Origin: Chiua virens
Lineage: Eukaryota > Basidiomycota > Agaricomycetes > Boletales > Boletaceae
NCBI GenBank assembly: GCA_019787685.1
Contig: JAHNUO010000009.1
Location: 1,426,001 to 1,490,000, forward strand
Reading direction: 5' to 3'
Length of the DNA: 64,000 bases
Every line of letters begins with the position of its first letter. Position 1 is the stretch's first letter. The notes under the pieces were generated by a model. That model saw only the letters and a program-made list of their open reading frames with translations. It was not told the DNA's origin and made no database searches. The translations under genes and the position numbers were made by a program. Below are positions 12,046-24,159 of this stretch, in pieces.

Positions 12046-13339
12046 GGGTTTTGGATGAGGTATAGGAAGGTGATGCAGTCAGACAAGTCTTGTCGAGTGT
12101 CTTGAATTCCAGGGACCAGTCAATGCTAACGATCACTGATGATTTCGATTATCAATGGACCATAGCGAACGACCAATGGGTATACGGCCACAGCCATGGG
12201 CGTTCTTGCGCCGCACCGGCCGGGCCAGGTCCGACTACCACCTTCTCCCTTCAAGTTGAAGCGAGTACCTTGCATTCATCTGAGTATCCATGGCCAGACC
12301 TGCGTTGAGCCTCGAGGATACTCTATCCAAATTCAGGGTTGGGAATGCTACTGCCAGAGGAAAGTCATACTAAGTATGATTGCAAACTCAACGATCATGT
12401 CCGTCTTCTTTGGTCGTGTTCGCGATGTGAATGTCAGACTATAGGCCCATATGCGATGTTCAGGTATGTATTCAACCTTGCTCGTAGCTTTCAACCGTGA
12501 CTTCCTGTTCACAAATGGCTGCCATATTGTATTATAATATTGATTTTGATAGTGGCCAGCCCATCTGCCATCGGCATCGAGGAAAAGTCAAACTTGAATG
12601 TCTATACTATGACTAACCCATACACCCCCAAACACTCTAGTAGACTTCAGGTTGACCAAGAGGGGCAAGGTGCACATTAGCACCAATGCCGTGGACTCAC
12701 AGCACCTGCTCATGGAAGGGATATTTGTGTCACTAGGTAAACATCTGGGCTGACCTTCACAAGTTTCCGCACGTGAACTTGAACAGCCTTGATGATTTTT
12801 AGGGGGTCTGACCCTGGTGTTGTGTCGAGTATCTCAAGGCTATGAATGCCATCGTCCTGTCAGCGCCCATGTAATCTCACATTCTCCATCGGTTGGAGAC
12901 TGCAGAGTGAAGGAGATGCTTGCCCGTGATATGCAATATTCTAAACAGAACATTTCAAATATAACCCTGAGTTGTCGAACGCTTGAGCCACCATCACAGT
13001 GGATGTACCTGTTCGAAGCCATCTTTGTGTGCATTGCCAACAGCGTTGAGCCATACTTTGTGGATCTACAGGCTTCAATCCCCCCCTGCTCATGAGCGAA
13101 AGACCTGGATGCGTACATACATGTCTTCACTTTGGGTTGCAAGCCAGTCCTTCAACGAGGCTATTCATAAACAGGTTGGTTTGAGGTTCAGCTTCAGGTA
13201 TAGAAGGGTATTCTACCAGCGCTCTCAACCACTGTCAAGATCATGATGGCATGCCAGCCATGACATCTGCGCCCGTCATGCCAGTGGCAGGAGAAACTTG
13301 GATAGCCCCTGACGGTCAAAAACCCCCGACGCGGAAGCA
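12046..13339. other. Intergenic region, no gene recognised
   Basis: About 1.3 kb between the F-box gene and the cerato-platanin gene. Several short open frames exist on both strands, but none shows a domain or a convincing splice pattern. Confidence 0.5.
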
Positions 13340-13346
13340 TATAAAG
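13340..13346 (+). promoter_or_regulatory. TATA box of the cerato-platanin gene
   Basis: TATAAAG lies 117 bp upstream of the ATG at 13457. It is followed by a CT-rich leader, as is usual for strongly expressed fungal secreted proteins. Confidence 0.65.
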
Positions 13347-13456
13347 ATGAAGGATGGGGCTGCGGGATTATCAGTTCTCCTCAGCTCAGTGCATCTTTCT
13401 TCACTCGTACACATCTGTCACAGTCTGCAACCACTTCTCGAGGTTTCACTTTCATC

Positions 13457-13876
13457 ATGAAGTTCCTCTCCATGCTCGCCGTCCTCTCTGCCGCTGTGTC
13501 GCCATCCATAGCACAGAGTGGCTCCGTCAAAGTCACGTACGACAGCCTGTATGACAACCCCAACTGGTCACTCGGCAACACGGCCTGCTCCGACGGCCCC
13601 AACGGGCTCCAGAGCAAGTGGCCAACCTTGGGCGTCATTCCCGGATACCCGGCGGTGGGAGGTATTCCAGGGCTCACCTGGAACTCCCCCTTGTGCGGCA
13701 CCTGCTGGCAGCTCTCATATGTTGACAGCGCGAACATGGCGCACCACATCAAAATCACAGCGGTTGACGCAGCTTTCACCTTCAACCTCGCAGAGGATGC
13801 ATTCGCTGGTTGGGCGGGTCCCTCTGGTGTGGCAGCAGGTTCCATCGCAGCCACAGCAGTCCAAGTCCCATGCTGA
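13457..13876 (+). CDS. Cerato-platanin family secreted protein
   Basis: A 139-residue secreted protein with a signal peptide of about 19 residues (MKFLSMLAVLSAAVSPSIA). The mature part has the family features: VTYDSLYDN at the start, ACSDGPNGL with the first cysteine, CGTCWQLSYV with the second and third, and a C-terminal cysteine as the last residue. Four cysteines form the two disulfides of the double-psi beta-barrel-like fold. Members are small abundant cell-wall or surface-active proteins that bind chitin oligomers and are perceived by plants as elicitors. This gene has no intron, which is less usual for the family in basidiomycetes. Confidence 0.93.
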   Translation: MKFLSMLAVLSAAVSPSIAQSGSVKVTYDSLYDNPNWSLGNTACSDGPNGLQSKWPTLGVIPGYPAVGGIPGLTWNSPLCGTCWQLSYVDSANMAHHIKITAVDAAFTFNLAEDAFAGWAGPSGVAAGSIAATAVQVPC

Positions 13877-15426
13877 AAGGAGGTATGAGAGAGTAGCACT
13901 CTGTACACAGTAATGGTGTTGCTTACATTTTCCCAGTTGCAGTGGACGATACGGATCTACTGTGTTCCTCCTCTTCTTTGGAAAACAACTTGAAACATGA
14001 TGTACTTAAGTATGCGGCCTTAGCAGAACGAACCTGTCGAATGTCTTTGTTTTCGAATGTGGATATGGGTACGGTGAGATTGTTGAATACCGTACGGCGA
14101 GGGTCCTAGAAATATGATGTATCGCATCTCGAACGGACAACTGTAAAGTGATTGCACGTACTCCGAACGGGCAGACTTGGCGCCGTATGCTGGAACCGGA
14201 TCCCATAAGCATCGGTAGGAAACGTGACCGCGCTCTCGCTACGCCTTCCTGCGCGTTTCATCAACGATCAACGATAACAGCCACTCTTCTCGAACGTCCC
14301 CTTCATTTTCGCAGTTGGAGTGTGTCGAAGTGGTAGCTGAAGTTGGCGAATGCAGCGGTTTCCACCAGTACTGTTTTAGGCTATTTGGCGGGTTGATCGG
14401 GTCGATCTGTATCTGGGTCGTACCTGACCCCACCTAAGTCAATGGTGGCCGTCTTTTTTAACACTTGAACGTAATGCTCGTACCTCATCCGGAGTCTCTC
14501 ATCCGAACTCTGCATATCCTCCTCCACTCTGTCCTTGTTATCTTCGTCGCTCTCAGTTTTGTTCACCACTGTTGCGCCTCCTCTAATCCAGAGTCTACGT
14601 ATCCTAGGGACGCTAGCGTGCTGTCATTTGCGTATGGGTCGGACGGTTTCGCTTTTGGCTGCAGCCTTGGCACGACTGTCGATTCTTCTGCTTGCGCTCC
14701 CTTCGTGTCCAGCTCAGGTTGCGATATCTAGTGTATATACAAGTTCTGTTACCTATGCATCAGTCAGTCAATCTCATTCTCTCCATGTCATGCGCCACTC
14801 ACCTTTCCAATACTCGCCATGATCCCCTTCTCCCCACTTTTGCTCGCTTTTCCGCCTCCTTATACAGTCCCCTCACAAACCGTTCCACGTTCCGCTTGTG
14901 TCGCAATCCATTATCATGCTGCTGTCACGATGGGTTGTTATTGTCGCCCACAATGCAGATGTTACAGTACTTGCAGTGTTACCGTTTGTGCGACACCCAG
15001 TATTCCAACATGGTAGTGAAGTCCACCTACATCCAACCCATTGTTTCTTGGTTGCGAGACCTGGTTGTTGTGCCTCAAGACCGTTTTTGATGCGGCCTGA
15101 TCGGAGTCCTTCAAATGTCGTATGATCGGTGGCATGTTGTTCAGCAAAATCTTGGGCGAGCAGCGAGGTTTCTTCTCTGCGGTAGACACGCTCGAAGGGA
15201 TAGATACGTTTCACTGCAGTATGCAATTGCTCGTTCAGATCCTGCTTTTCCTTTCTAACTGCTCGATCTGGAGACGCATCGGGCGAACGAGGACACGCAT
15301 CATACGATGTAGACACATTGAGTCTACCATGTTCCATCAAATCTTGCAGAAGATTCTTGGCCTCCTCAGTTCCGATCATCCCAATCTCCCGCTGCTCAAT
15401 CTCCTTCTGGGCATCCTCTTCCTTTT
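13877..15426. other. Unassigned sequence between cerato-platanin and RAD50 C-terminus
   Basis: The region holds no recognised gene. On the minus strand an open stretch at 15379-14873 continues directly past the point where RAD50 homology ends. It is rich in charged residues but matches nothing I know. A further minus-strand fragment near 14569-14381 reads RVEEDMQSSDERLRMRYEHY and looks like coiled coil. These may be pieces of another decayed gene brought next to the RAD50 end by rearrangement. Confidence 0.35.
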
Positions 15427-18400
15427 GTTCTTCAAATTTTCGTCGAGGGTGATAATAACCAGTTGGAAATTCGGCCGGTTCTTGCGTTCATTGATAATAC
15501 TGCGTGGCATTTGTCCAATTTAGCCATCCGTGCCTCAGCAAATCGCCGTACTCACTCAACCAAGCTCTCTGCCAGCGCATCAATGTTCTCCACGTCGAGC
15601 GCATTCGTCGGCTCGTCCAGCGCCAATATACCACAGTTTTTCCCGAGCGAATCGGAGAGCGCAAGCCGGATGATGAACGAAGCAAGCATTTTTTGGCCAG
15701 CAGAACACCGTCCCCCGTACGTCCATCTCAACCTGGTCGTTCGTCATAACGACCTGCCCAGAAGCTCAGCAACGAATTTAGTTCGCGGCTTCTCATAAAG
15801 AACCATACCCTATAATTGTACGACCGTTTAGACGCGCCACCCTTCCACATCGGATCGTATCTCAATCCCATCGATGTCTAGTCAATTTTATTAGCGACCT
15901 CTTCGGAAATTCCTACTGTGCGTCTCAGCTCACCTGTTCCCTGATACATCTTGCTCCACAAGTGTCGCATCGTGTCATTCACTTCCTCCATCTTCAGACT
16001 ATGGTACTTCATAATCGCACTGTGTCAGACGTCAGCGCCAAGCCATCATTCGAGTCAATTAACACTCACTTGTCCAACGCCTTCGCGTACTTTTCGAGGG
16101 CATTGTTCGCCATGTCTGACGTCTACCACAGCTAAACGCCGCAACAATCACAATGGCACTGAACTCACTTTGACTTTGACCTACTGATCAGTACACCGCT
16201 TGTTAATATACTTGTATTCCCGCAGGTCTTTCTCCACTTGCTTCAACGTTTCATTATGTGAACTGATTTCACCCCCAATATAGGCGTACTAAAGAATATC
16301 CGACCGTCAGGCGAGCACATGAATGAATCCGGCCCGGCGTCAACAAAAGAAGAGAAATCTGTACATACCTTGCTCCGCATTTCCGTTTCACGTTGCTTCT
16401 CGGCCTGATAGCGGTCCTCAAACTGCCGTTTCGCTTTGGCGGCTCCTTCCATGTCATGCGAGTCAATCCCGGCTTGCGTCGCCTGGATGTTGTCCCGGGA
16501 CCTCGATATCAAACTCCCGCTCTCGTTGATCTCCCGGTCGATTTTGACAACTGTTTCCCGCACGCTGTCGATTTTGATTCCGAATTCCGTAATTCGCCTT
16601 CGGAATGCTCGATCTTATCAGCGCGCTCTGTCAGCAGTTGGGCGCGTTTTTCCCGGACGTAGCTATGCCACCGCCGAATATGAGCCCTTTGAGTCATCAA
16701 GGAGGAAATGATCATCCCCTCACCGATCGACAACCTTGTTGATATTGTCGAGCTTATCAACACTCATGTTCATCTCCTGCGTGGACCTTTGTGCCTCGAC
16801 TAGCTTGGGGTTCGGCTCGGTTTGGACATGTTGGTACTCCTGTTCTAGACGTTCGATAGGTGCTTGTGCCTCGGCAAGCTTTGCGTCTAGTTCCTAGAAA
16901 ACCACGGTGTTTCGGTCCATGACAAATGGCCGGTGACGTGAAATCAAACCTTCAACTTGACACTCAGTGTCCGATTTCGTTCGTCATGACAACGATCGTT
17001 CCTCCATAATACCCTTGTCTCGAATCTGATTCGAAAGTGTGTTCTCTTTCTTCATAGCATGAAGGTCTCCTTCGTATGTCCGGAGCGACTAATTCTGGCG
17101 ATCACGGTCCGTCATAATAGCCTGTCATTCTCGCTCATTCGCACGGCTGTCGAGGAGGTTGGTGGTCATATTAGACATGAACCCACAAGGAAATTGTACA
17201 CATGCACATACATCTCGTTTGAGAGCGAATCCAACTCTGTCTGGACGTCGTCTGGTGTCTTGGATGTCCCTGTCGAACTCAGTTCTTCTTTCAAGTGTGC
17301 AATTTCAGTCTTGAGACGTTCAATCTCGGAGTGGTTCTTGGTGATCGCCACTGCATGTTGTTTCAGCATGCTGACGTCATGAATCTCCTTAAAGTCAGCG
17401 ACTTTTTGCTCGGCCTGACAAGGGGAATGATTGAGCCTCGGGAACGTCTACCCTTCGAGTGAGCACTGGTTTCCACGTACCTGTTCACATTGCTCGCTAG
17501 TAGGTAGGATTTCAGACTCTGTTGTCTTGATCTGCTTCTCGAGAGCCGGTATATCTTTCACTTTCACGCGATCCCCTGACACATGAACAGGCAACATTTT
17601 TTCCAGTCGATCCATCTCTTTCCGCCATTCCTTCAGATCCTTATCATCCTTCGCTGCAGCCTCGGGCGAGCTGCTTTTTTCAATTTGTTCCTTGAGTTAC
17701 ACGCGCCATGTGATCAGTTCCGAATGAACCCCTTGATGTCAACAAACGTACATATATCTCAAATACAACCAGCTCCCTGTCATCCATGTGTCGGCTGCAG
17801 GCTTAATAGGTCTTCTTCGCCTTCCCAACCTTGAGGAATGTCTCGTACACCCCTACCATGCCAGCTCTATTGCTCGTTGTACTGAGTACGAGGGCGTACA
17901 CACAAGTCAGTGATGGGAGTGGAACGTTGAAATCATCATATACCTGGTGAAATCTTTAACAGCTTCTCGCGCCTCCTCGAGTGCATCGTTCAAGGGAATG
18001 TCACCCAATTTGTTTTCCTTTAAATATTTCTCTACCTCTTCATAACATAACATGCATGTCAGCGGAAGGAACACGCCACAGAAGATATGACAAGAATATG
18101 ATAGGAACTTACGTTTCAGTTCATCTTGTTTGCTCTTGAGTTGTGATTTCGCTTGAGAAAGGGACGTCTCAGCTGCCTGCAGTGTCTTGCTAAAGGTCGC
18201 CAATTCGCTCTCCGTTTCGGCAAGCTCGTGTTCTTTGTCCCTGATCCCTTAGAGTCAGTCGACGGCTTCACACAAGATAACGTGGCAAACCTCGAGACGT
18301 GATCGATCTCGCGTTCCATATTCGCCGGGAGGGCATCCTTGCCGACCAGTTTCCGGAACTTGGGATTACACAATTCGAGCCTGTAAAATAATCATTCATG

Positions 18401-20413
18401 AGTTTGTAAATTGGATCACCTAAGCCTCCGTCGGGAGCCTACGCACATAGTGGTGATTTCGAGCTTCCTGCTTCTCTTTTCCGCCCGCTTCAAATCCAAC
18501 CTTGCTGGTGCGTCTGCCTGCAGACTCAGTCCCCTAAGCTCTGCATTCAGACTATCACGCTTTGGAGGTTCGCTCGCTTAAACGCTCCTCGAAGTCAGCT
18601 TCTTTGATGTCCTTGACTGTTTCGAGGCGTAATTTCTTCTCTTCCCAGACAACGTTCGTAGCTCCAACGCCAATCCTTGCATCGTCTCGACGGCCGTCTC
18701 CGCCTTTGACATGGCCTCATGAAGTTTCTCTCTCTATCAGACGAAAACAAATCGAGGTCAGCGACAACAACAAGCGCTAACAAGTAACAATGTAACGCAC
18801 GACTTGTTCACTTGTAGCTTCAAGCTTTCCAACTCCGTGTGAAGCTGCCTCGACTTGCGATTGAACTGGCCGTTCTTACCGCGGATCTCGCTCTGGAGCT
18901 TCTCATACTCGGAGCGTTGCTTGCGTTGGAGGTCACCCAGTCGATAAATGAACTCGTTGACCTTTTCGCACTCCAGAGGGCTGTGGTTGACATATATTAT
19001 AATATTATAATGAATCCTTTGATGTTGTGCTTGTCGCTAATCTCGCGAATAAGCTCTTCACGTTCGCTCAAGCGACGGTTATGCGCCTGTGGAATGATGT
19101 AGTCGTCAGAAAGACATTACTACGAAAGATTTCCGGAACATACCTTCGCCTCTGCAGCTAGCTCTCCGTGTTCGTTGATGAATTCAACGTGCGTGCGACG
19201 AGCTCTCGCAAGTTCGTCTTCAAAGTCTTGTCGTTCCGACTCGTGCTGCCTTCTATTATGTTTCTGCTTGGCGATGTTTTCGTCGAAGTTTCGCAAACGG
19301 GATTGCGGTTCTTCGTCAGAACCTACGCAAACCAACATTCAGTCCACATGACCTACGGCAATAGCATCCATACCTTCGATCTCCTCAGCCGTCTCTCGAA
19401 CCTCTGCGAGCTCTTGCTGATAATGTTCCTTCTTCTGTTGCAGATTCTCTACCTTCACATACACCTCTCGGAACCTGGTTGCAGACTCGTAAAAGTGTGC
19501 ATTGTTCTTGACGAGTTCTTCGTATTTTGCCTTGCATTCCTCGTATTGAAGCTGCTTAGAAGTGATGGTGTCGTTGAGGTCGACTATACGCGTACGGAGC
19601 CACAGTGTCTGCGCTTTCTGCTTGGAAAGAGACTCGAGACGTTCCTTGTCTGCCTTGAGACCCGCGACACGATCTTTGCGTAGCGATTTGATAGAGTCGA
19701 GCGCTTTAGTGTACCTGTTCAATGTTACTCGTACCGTATATGGAACAAAAGTGAAGATACACGGACCTCGTCGCCTCGAATATGTTGTCAAACTTCTTCA
19801 GGGCAGCAGGCTCTGCAAGCGGCCACCACGACTCCTTTTGACGATAAAAAATGACGTTCTCGAGCACCGACTTGGACACACCGAGCAAATGTGGAATTTC
19901 TGCGTCCATCTCGGCACACTTGGTCGAGATCACCCCTCTCTACGTAACGTGAGCGCACGACACCCGTCACAAGTAGACCACATTCACCTTGCTTCCCTTC
20001 TCGGCATTACTGTCCGCCAATCCCAAGATGCTCTCCAATGTCTTCATCGACAACCCCGTCTTCTTCGCGGTCACCGACAACTTCCGCACGACGAGCATCC
20101 GCTGTCCGTTTGCGGCATGAAAGCGCGACTTGACCTGTGCCTTGACCTCTTTCTCGTTGGCCATCTTCGGGTCGTGCACGAACGCGCCCCCACGGGTGTT
20201 GGGTGGCTGATCGCCCGTGGTGGCGTACTTGAGACATTCGATGATGGTCGTCTTACCGCTCCCATTGTGTCCCACGATGACAATGATGGGAGAGAAGAAC
20301 TCGATGACGAGGACTTGCTTGTCGTCAAAGGAGCGGATGCCCCGAACAGCAAGCTTGTTCAGGCTCGAAGAGTCATGACACCACTTACACGACGCGTCAC
20401 GCGTTTTTGTCAC
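15427..20413 (-). pseudogene. RAD50: RAD50 DNA double-strand-break repair ATPase, degenerate copy
   Basis: Homology to RAD50, the SMC-like ATPase of the MRE11-RAD50-NBS1 complex, covers nearly the full length. The N-terminus has FDDKQ and the Walker A GHNGSGKTTIIECLKYATTG, then long coiled coil. The C-terminal lobe has the signature [18 protein letters not shown] and Walker [14 protein letters not shown]. Many introns splice cleanly, but the frame is broken repeatedly. Breaks include an AT-rich insertion at 18987-19011, one-base or two-base shifts near 18650, 18560, 17000, 16572, 15840 and 15717, and stops at 17803-17805 (zinc hook), 17125-17127, 17089-17091 and 16181-16183. The D-loop His region reads VIITLDEN instead of a THDE-type motif, after which homology ends, so about the last 35 residues are missing. 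It is divergent from the WD40 gene at 20645. Confidence 0.88.
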
Positions 20414-20644
20414 TTCTAATCTCAGGGGCTATTTACTTTACATATAGCTGCGTTTCCAAGTCAACCTCCGGAATTCGACGGCTTGCATGACCCGTACAGT
20501 TTTGTGAACTTTAGCCTAGGCAGATGAGGTCACAAGTCAACAACCACGCGGTCAATCTTGTTGTCATACTGTCATGCTGCCAATGTTTTCGAAGTTTTCC
20601 GGATTACGCCGATTCCTTGGACTGAATGATAACGGTGAGTAGCA
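20414..20644. promoter_or_regulatory. Shared divergent promoter region (RAD50 / WD40 gene)
   Basis: Only 231 bp separate the RAD50 start (-) from the WD40-gene start (+), so both promoters must lie here or overlap the genes. No clear TATA box was seen on either strand. Confidence 0.45.
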
Positions 20645-23604
20645 ATGTATGACACGAAGGAAAGACAAACTGACGGAGTGCAAGAGTCGAATGAGATCGC
20701 TGCCGTGGGCAGCAAGGCTCAGAAGGAAAGTCAAAGCAGAGATGAAGAAAGCGAAGGCGAGACAGTCGAGAATGCGATATCGACGGCGCCCTATCCTGAC
20801 AGGGTCTCCAAGACAATACAGGGTGATGTTGCCATGTCCAGCAAAGTCGAGGGAATGGAAGAAGAGCCGGGCCGAGCCGACCAAGATGAAAGAATCGAAG
20901 ATAGGATACAGACTCGGGTATATTCAAACAGGGCTTCCAGTATCGACATGCACGGCACGGTCGAGGAAGGGGGGCTGAACTGCCAAGACAGGCGAGGCGA
21001 GGGCATCGAAGCCGTGATGTGGACGAAAGCATCCAAAATTGTCCAGGAGGGTAGTGAAGTGTCGAGCGAGATGGAGGGAGAGGAAGAAAGAGCGAATCGA
21101 GATGGGCAAAGCGAGGGGATCGAGGAAGCAATAATGACGAGCACTCTGGGCACTATCAAGGCTGCCGAATCAAGCAAGATCGAGGAAAAGGAAGAAAGGC
21201 CGAGCCGAGATGACGATGAAGCGATCGAAGATGTGACGTTGACAAGGGCCTCAAATACCGTACGGAAGGGTGGTGGGTTGTCGAGTAAAGCCGAAGAAAG
21301 TGGAGACGACGAAGCCAATGCAATCAAAGATAGCATACTGACGATTCAGACGGCCCATACCTCGATCATGCACACAGACAAAATGAAGGTAATTGAGATT
21401 GATGGTGGTGGTGGCATACATACAGTCGTGTTCACCCCTGATGGGAAACACATCATGGCCGGTGGAAGCAACGGAAAAATTCGATGCTGGGAGATAGGTG
21501 ATGGCAAGGAAGTGGGGAACCCAATGGATGCGGGAGGCGATATCCTAGACATTGCGGTGTCGCGAAACGGAAGATGGGTCGTGAGTGCTGCTGGGGGCTT
21601 CGCGAGGGTGTTTGACGCACACAGCCAAAAATTGGTGATCGAAAGACATGGAGACGCCAACGTGAATGCTGTCGACATCTCTCCTGACGAGACGGATTTA
21701 ATCCTCATAGGATCGGATGACGGGACCGCCCGTGTCTCATGGTGGACTGGCGAGGAAATCAGTACCACACACTATGCCAGTGGCGACTCAGTCATCGCAG
21801 CAAAGTTTTCGCCAAACGGACAGTTTGTGGCTACTGCAACATCGTGGATGGTTCGGATTAACAAGAACCAACACGGCCATCTCAGCAAACTGGACTCAGC
21901 ATGCCGTCAGTACTTCATTGACAAGCCATCCATCACCTGGCATTGCAACAGCAAACAGCTATTCGTTTTGTCTTGTGATGGCTACATTCATCATCTCGAC
22001 GTAACGACTCCAACGACTGGTTTTGTACTCTCAAAGTGGCGGATTCATGACGATGACGTCCGTCCTCACCCGTGGCGTTGCCCCTTTGCCTTTACAAGTC
22101 TGGATCACTGGCACCATGGACATGTGGCATACATCATAGGTTCCACTGATTCGTCCGTCTTCTTCTGGGATACGGCAACGCACGAGCAACTTGAAGTCTT
22201 GTCTCCCATCATCCATACTGATATTGTCACGTCCATGGCTATCTCCACAAGTCCAAGTCATGTCATGGCAATTAGTGCGGGGAAACCCATTACAATATGG
22301 AATGTCTGGGACATTTTTTCATGTTCATACTGCTATAACGTAAGTTTCCCTCTCCCGATGGTAACTTGCTCACTTACCACGACACAACAGCCTGTCCAAA
22401 TCATCCAAGGCCAGCTTACGAACCTTCGAAGTCGTGTCGAGGCGCGGTCGCGCCAGCTCAGATACCGCAAAATTGCCGTGCTCAAAGCTCGACTAGAGGA
22501 CTTGAACCATTCAATTGCTACCAAATGCGAAGAGCTTGATGCCGTGCAACGAGACCTCGACCGGTTTCCCGACGTATCCCACGAGCTCATCTCTACCCGC
22601 AATGACCTCGCATACTTCCAATCACACATACACGGGATCCACCAACGCTACAATCAACAGACGACAGAACTCAGTGCTGCAGTTGCAGCTCATCAGTCCC
22701 AATTATGCGACGTCCAGCGCTTCATCACGATCTCGGATGCATACTCCGAGTACACAATCGTCCAGACCCTTGAAAGGCTCAACTTAGTCATTCAATTGAC
22801 GTCAATTTTCATGGCTAGATATCTCTTGAACAATTCGCAGTCTCCGGCTGTCGAGGAACGAGCCTTTGCGGTACAGCGAGCCTCGGAACTTGTTTCCCAA
22901 CCCTTGGCAAATCGCCTAGGAACAATGCGACGCGACGTCATAGCCTCCTGCCTTCCGGTAGCATTCCGAGCCTACCTCATTTCTCGCGTACACCAGATGG
23001 TTTCTTCATGGACGATGGATAAAGGGCGTGACAAAGTTGTCGGCGGGATATACAGTCGAGTGCAGGATTCAGGCAAGGAGTTTAATTCCACGAACCAGCG
23101 AGTATTTTATTCACGGCGACAACAGAGTCTCAGATCTTTACCGCTCGTTGGCGTTCTCTTACACATACTTATATCCCCAGTGACACAGACAACCTCGTCT
23201 CAGACACTATCCGGGGGCTTTCAGACATCGCCTTGGCAGCTGGTTGTGTCACCTCCGCTTCGGCCGCGTACTCACAGATCTCGTATACGTTTCAACGCAA
23301 GATATTGTACATCGTCTCGATCTCTGAAAATCTTGGAAGATCCATTTGGAATGCGCGGGTGGCAGACTTCAGACTCATAAACGCACATGCCGGTCAGATA
23401 TTCGACGAGACTATCATGGAGGTGGGTTACCACAAAGGTCGGGCGAGACCTGGCAGGGGCCAGAAGGTTTTGTGCACGACTCAGTTAGGATTGATGAAGG
23501 AAGTCATCACGGAGTCGCAAGATCCGGACCAGAATACTACGTTGATGATGTGCACGCCGGTGGTCAAGGCGAAAGTCCTTGTGAAGTCTTCACTTGTTGA
23601 GTAG
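20645..23604 (+). CDS. WD40-repeat protein with acidic tandem-repeat N-terminus and coiled-coil C-terminus
   Basis: The start at 20645 opens a frame of about 900 codons. Residues 1-245 are very acidic and made of imperfect repeats of about 35-40 residues. WD40 blades follow from about 21400 to 22320, for example IHTVVFTPDGKHIMAGGSNG with KIRCWEIGDG, then ILDIAVSRNGRWVVSAAGG, DGTARVSWWTGEE and STDSSVFFWDTATHE. The segment 22340-22390 begins GTAAGT and ends CAACAG. It is 51 bp, a multiple of three, so the frame reads through although it is probably an intron. The C-terminus is helical coiled coil (LRSRVEARSRQLRYRKIAVL and on). Near 23150-23190 another frame takes over (SDTDNLVSDTIRGLSDIALA) and runs to the stop at 23604. 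This needs an intron or frameshift that I could not place. The role is unknown. Confidence 0.7.
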
Positions 23605-24159
23605 GGCCGTCGGCTTTGGGGGTTTGTCCGCTCCCCGTTGACCAATGAATTAAACTTGTTCACACGTATTAGGTCTTTAACTTTGTTATTTCTCTTCTCC
23701 ATCTGAGCCTTATACAGAGTACCGACTTTGTGGCTCCGAAGGTTGATTACGACGTGACCGCAATTCTTCTGTTTTATAGTAGAGGTTCTGTTCAGTACGC
23801 GAGGTCAGTGCAATCACGCGGTGGGACAAGATTTTAAGAGTTCAATTTGCATCTGCGCCGTACTCCGTACCTGAATCGGTTTCGGCGAGGGTATAGCAAG
23901 GAGGGAAGTACTGCACCACGTACAGCACCCCGGCTGAGTTGCCGATGCTACATGCGAATCTCCTTATGTTCGGCATACAAAGCAAGGTTTTCCAATTCAA
24001 AACATGAAGTTCACTCTCGTTCTACATTTCATCAACGGCCCGGGATACAGAAGACCTCCTCAAGACGTACCATGACTCGGAAACAAATACCGGTCAGAAA
24101 ACACTGTCGCGTTCCTATCTTACAATAATCCTCGCTCCACCAAATACCCCTCTTCACCC
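23605..24159. other. Intergenic, convergent 3' ends
   Basis: The 3' flanks of the WD40 gene (+) and the first GST-like gene (-). No feature was recognised. Confidence 0.45.

Noticed and set aside
13381..13908. Minus-strand frame of 175 codons over the cerato-platanin gene
   Set aside because: Antisense to a small secreted protein with signal peptide, TATA box and conserved cysteines.
19562..20419. Plus-strand frame of 285 codons over the RAD50 5' region
   Set aside because: The minus strand here encodes the RAD50 Walker A region; the plus frame has no domain.
20791..21336. Ser/Leu-rich minus-strand frame opposite the acidic WD40 N-terminus
   Set aside because: A mirror of the Glu/Asp-rich repeats (GAG/GAC read as CTC/GTC); not an independent gene.
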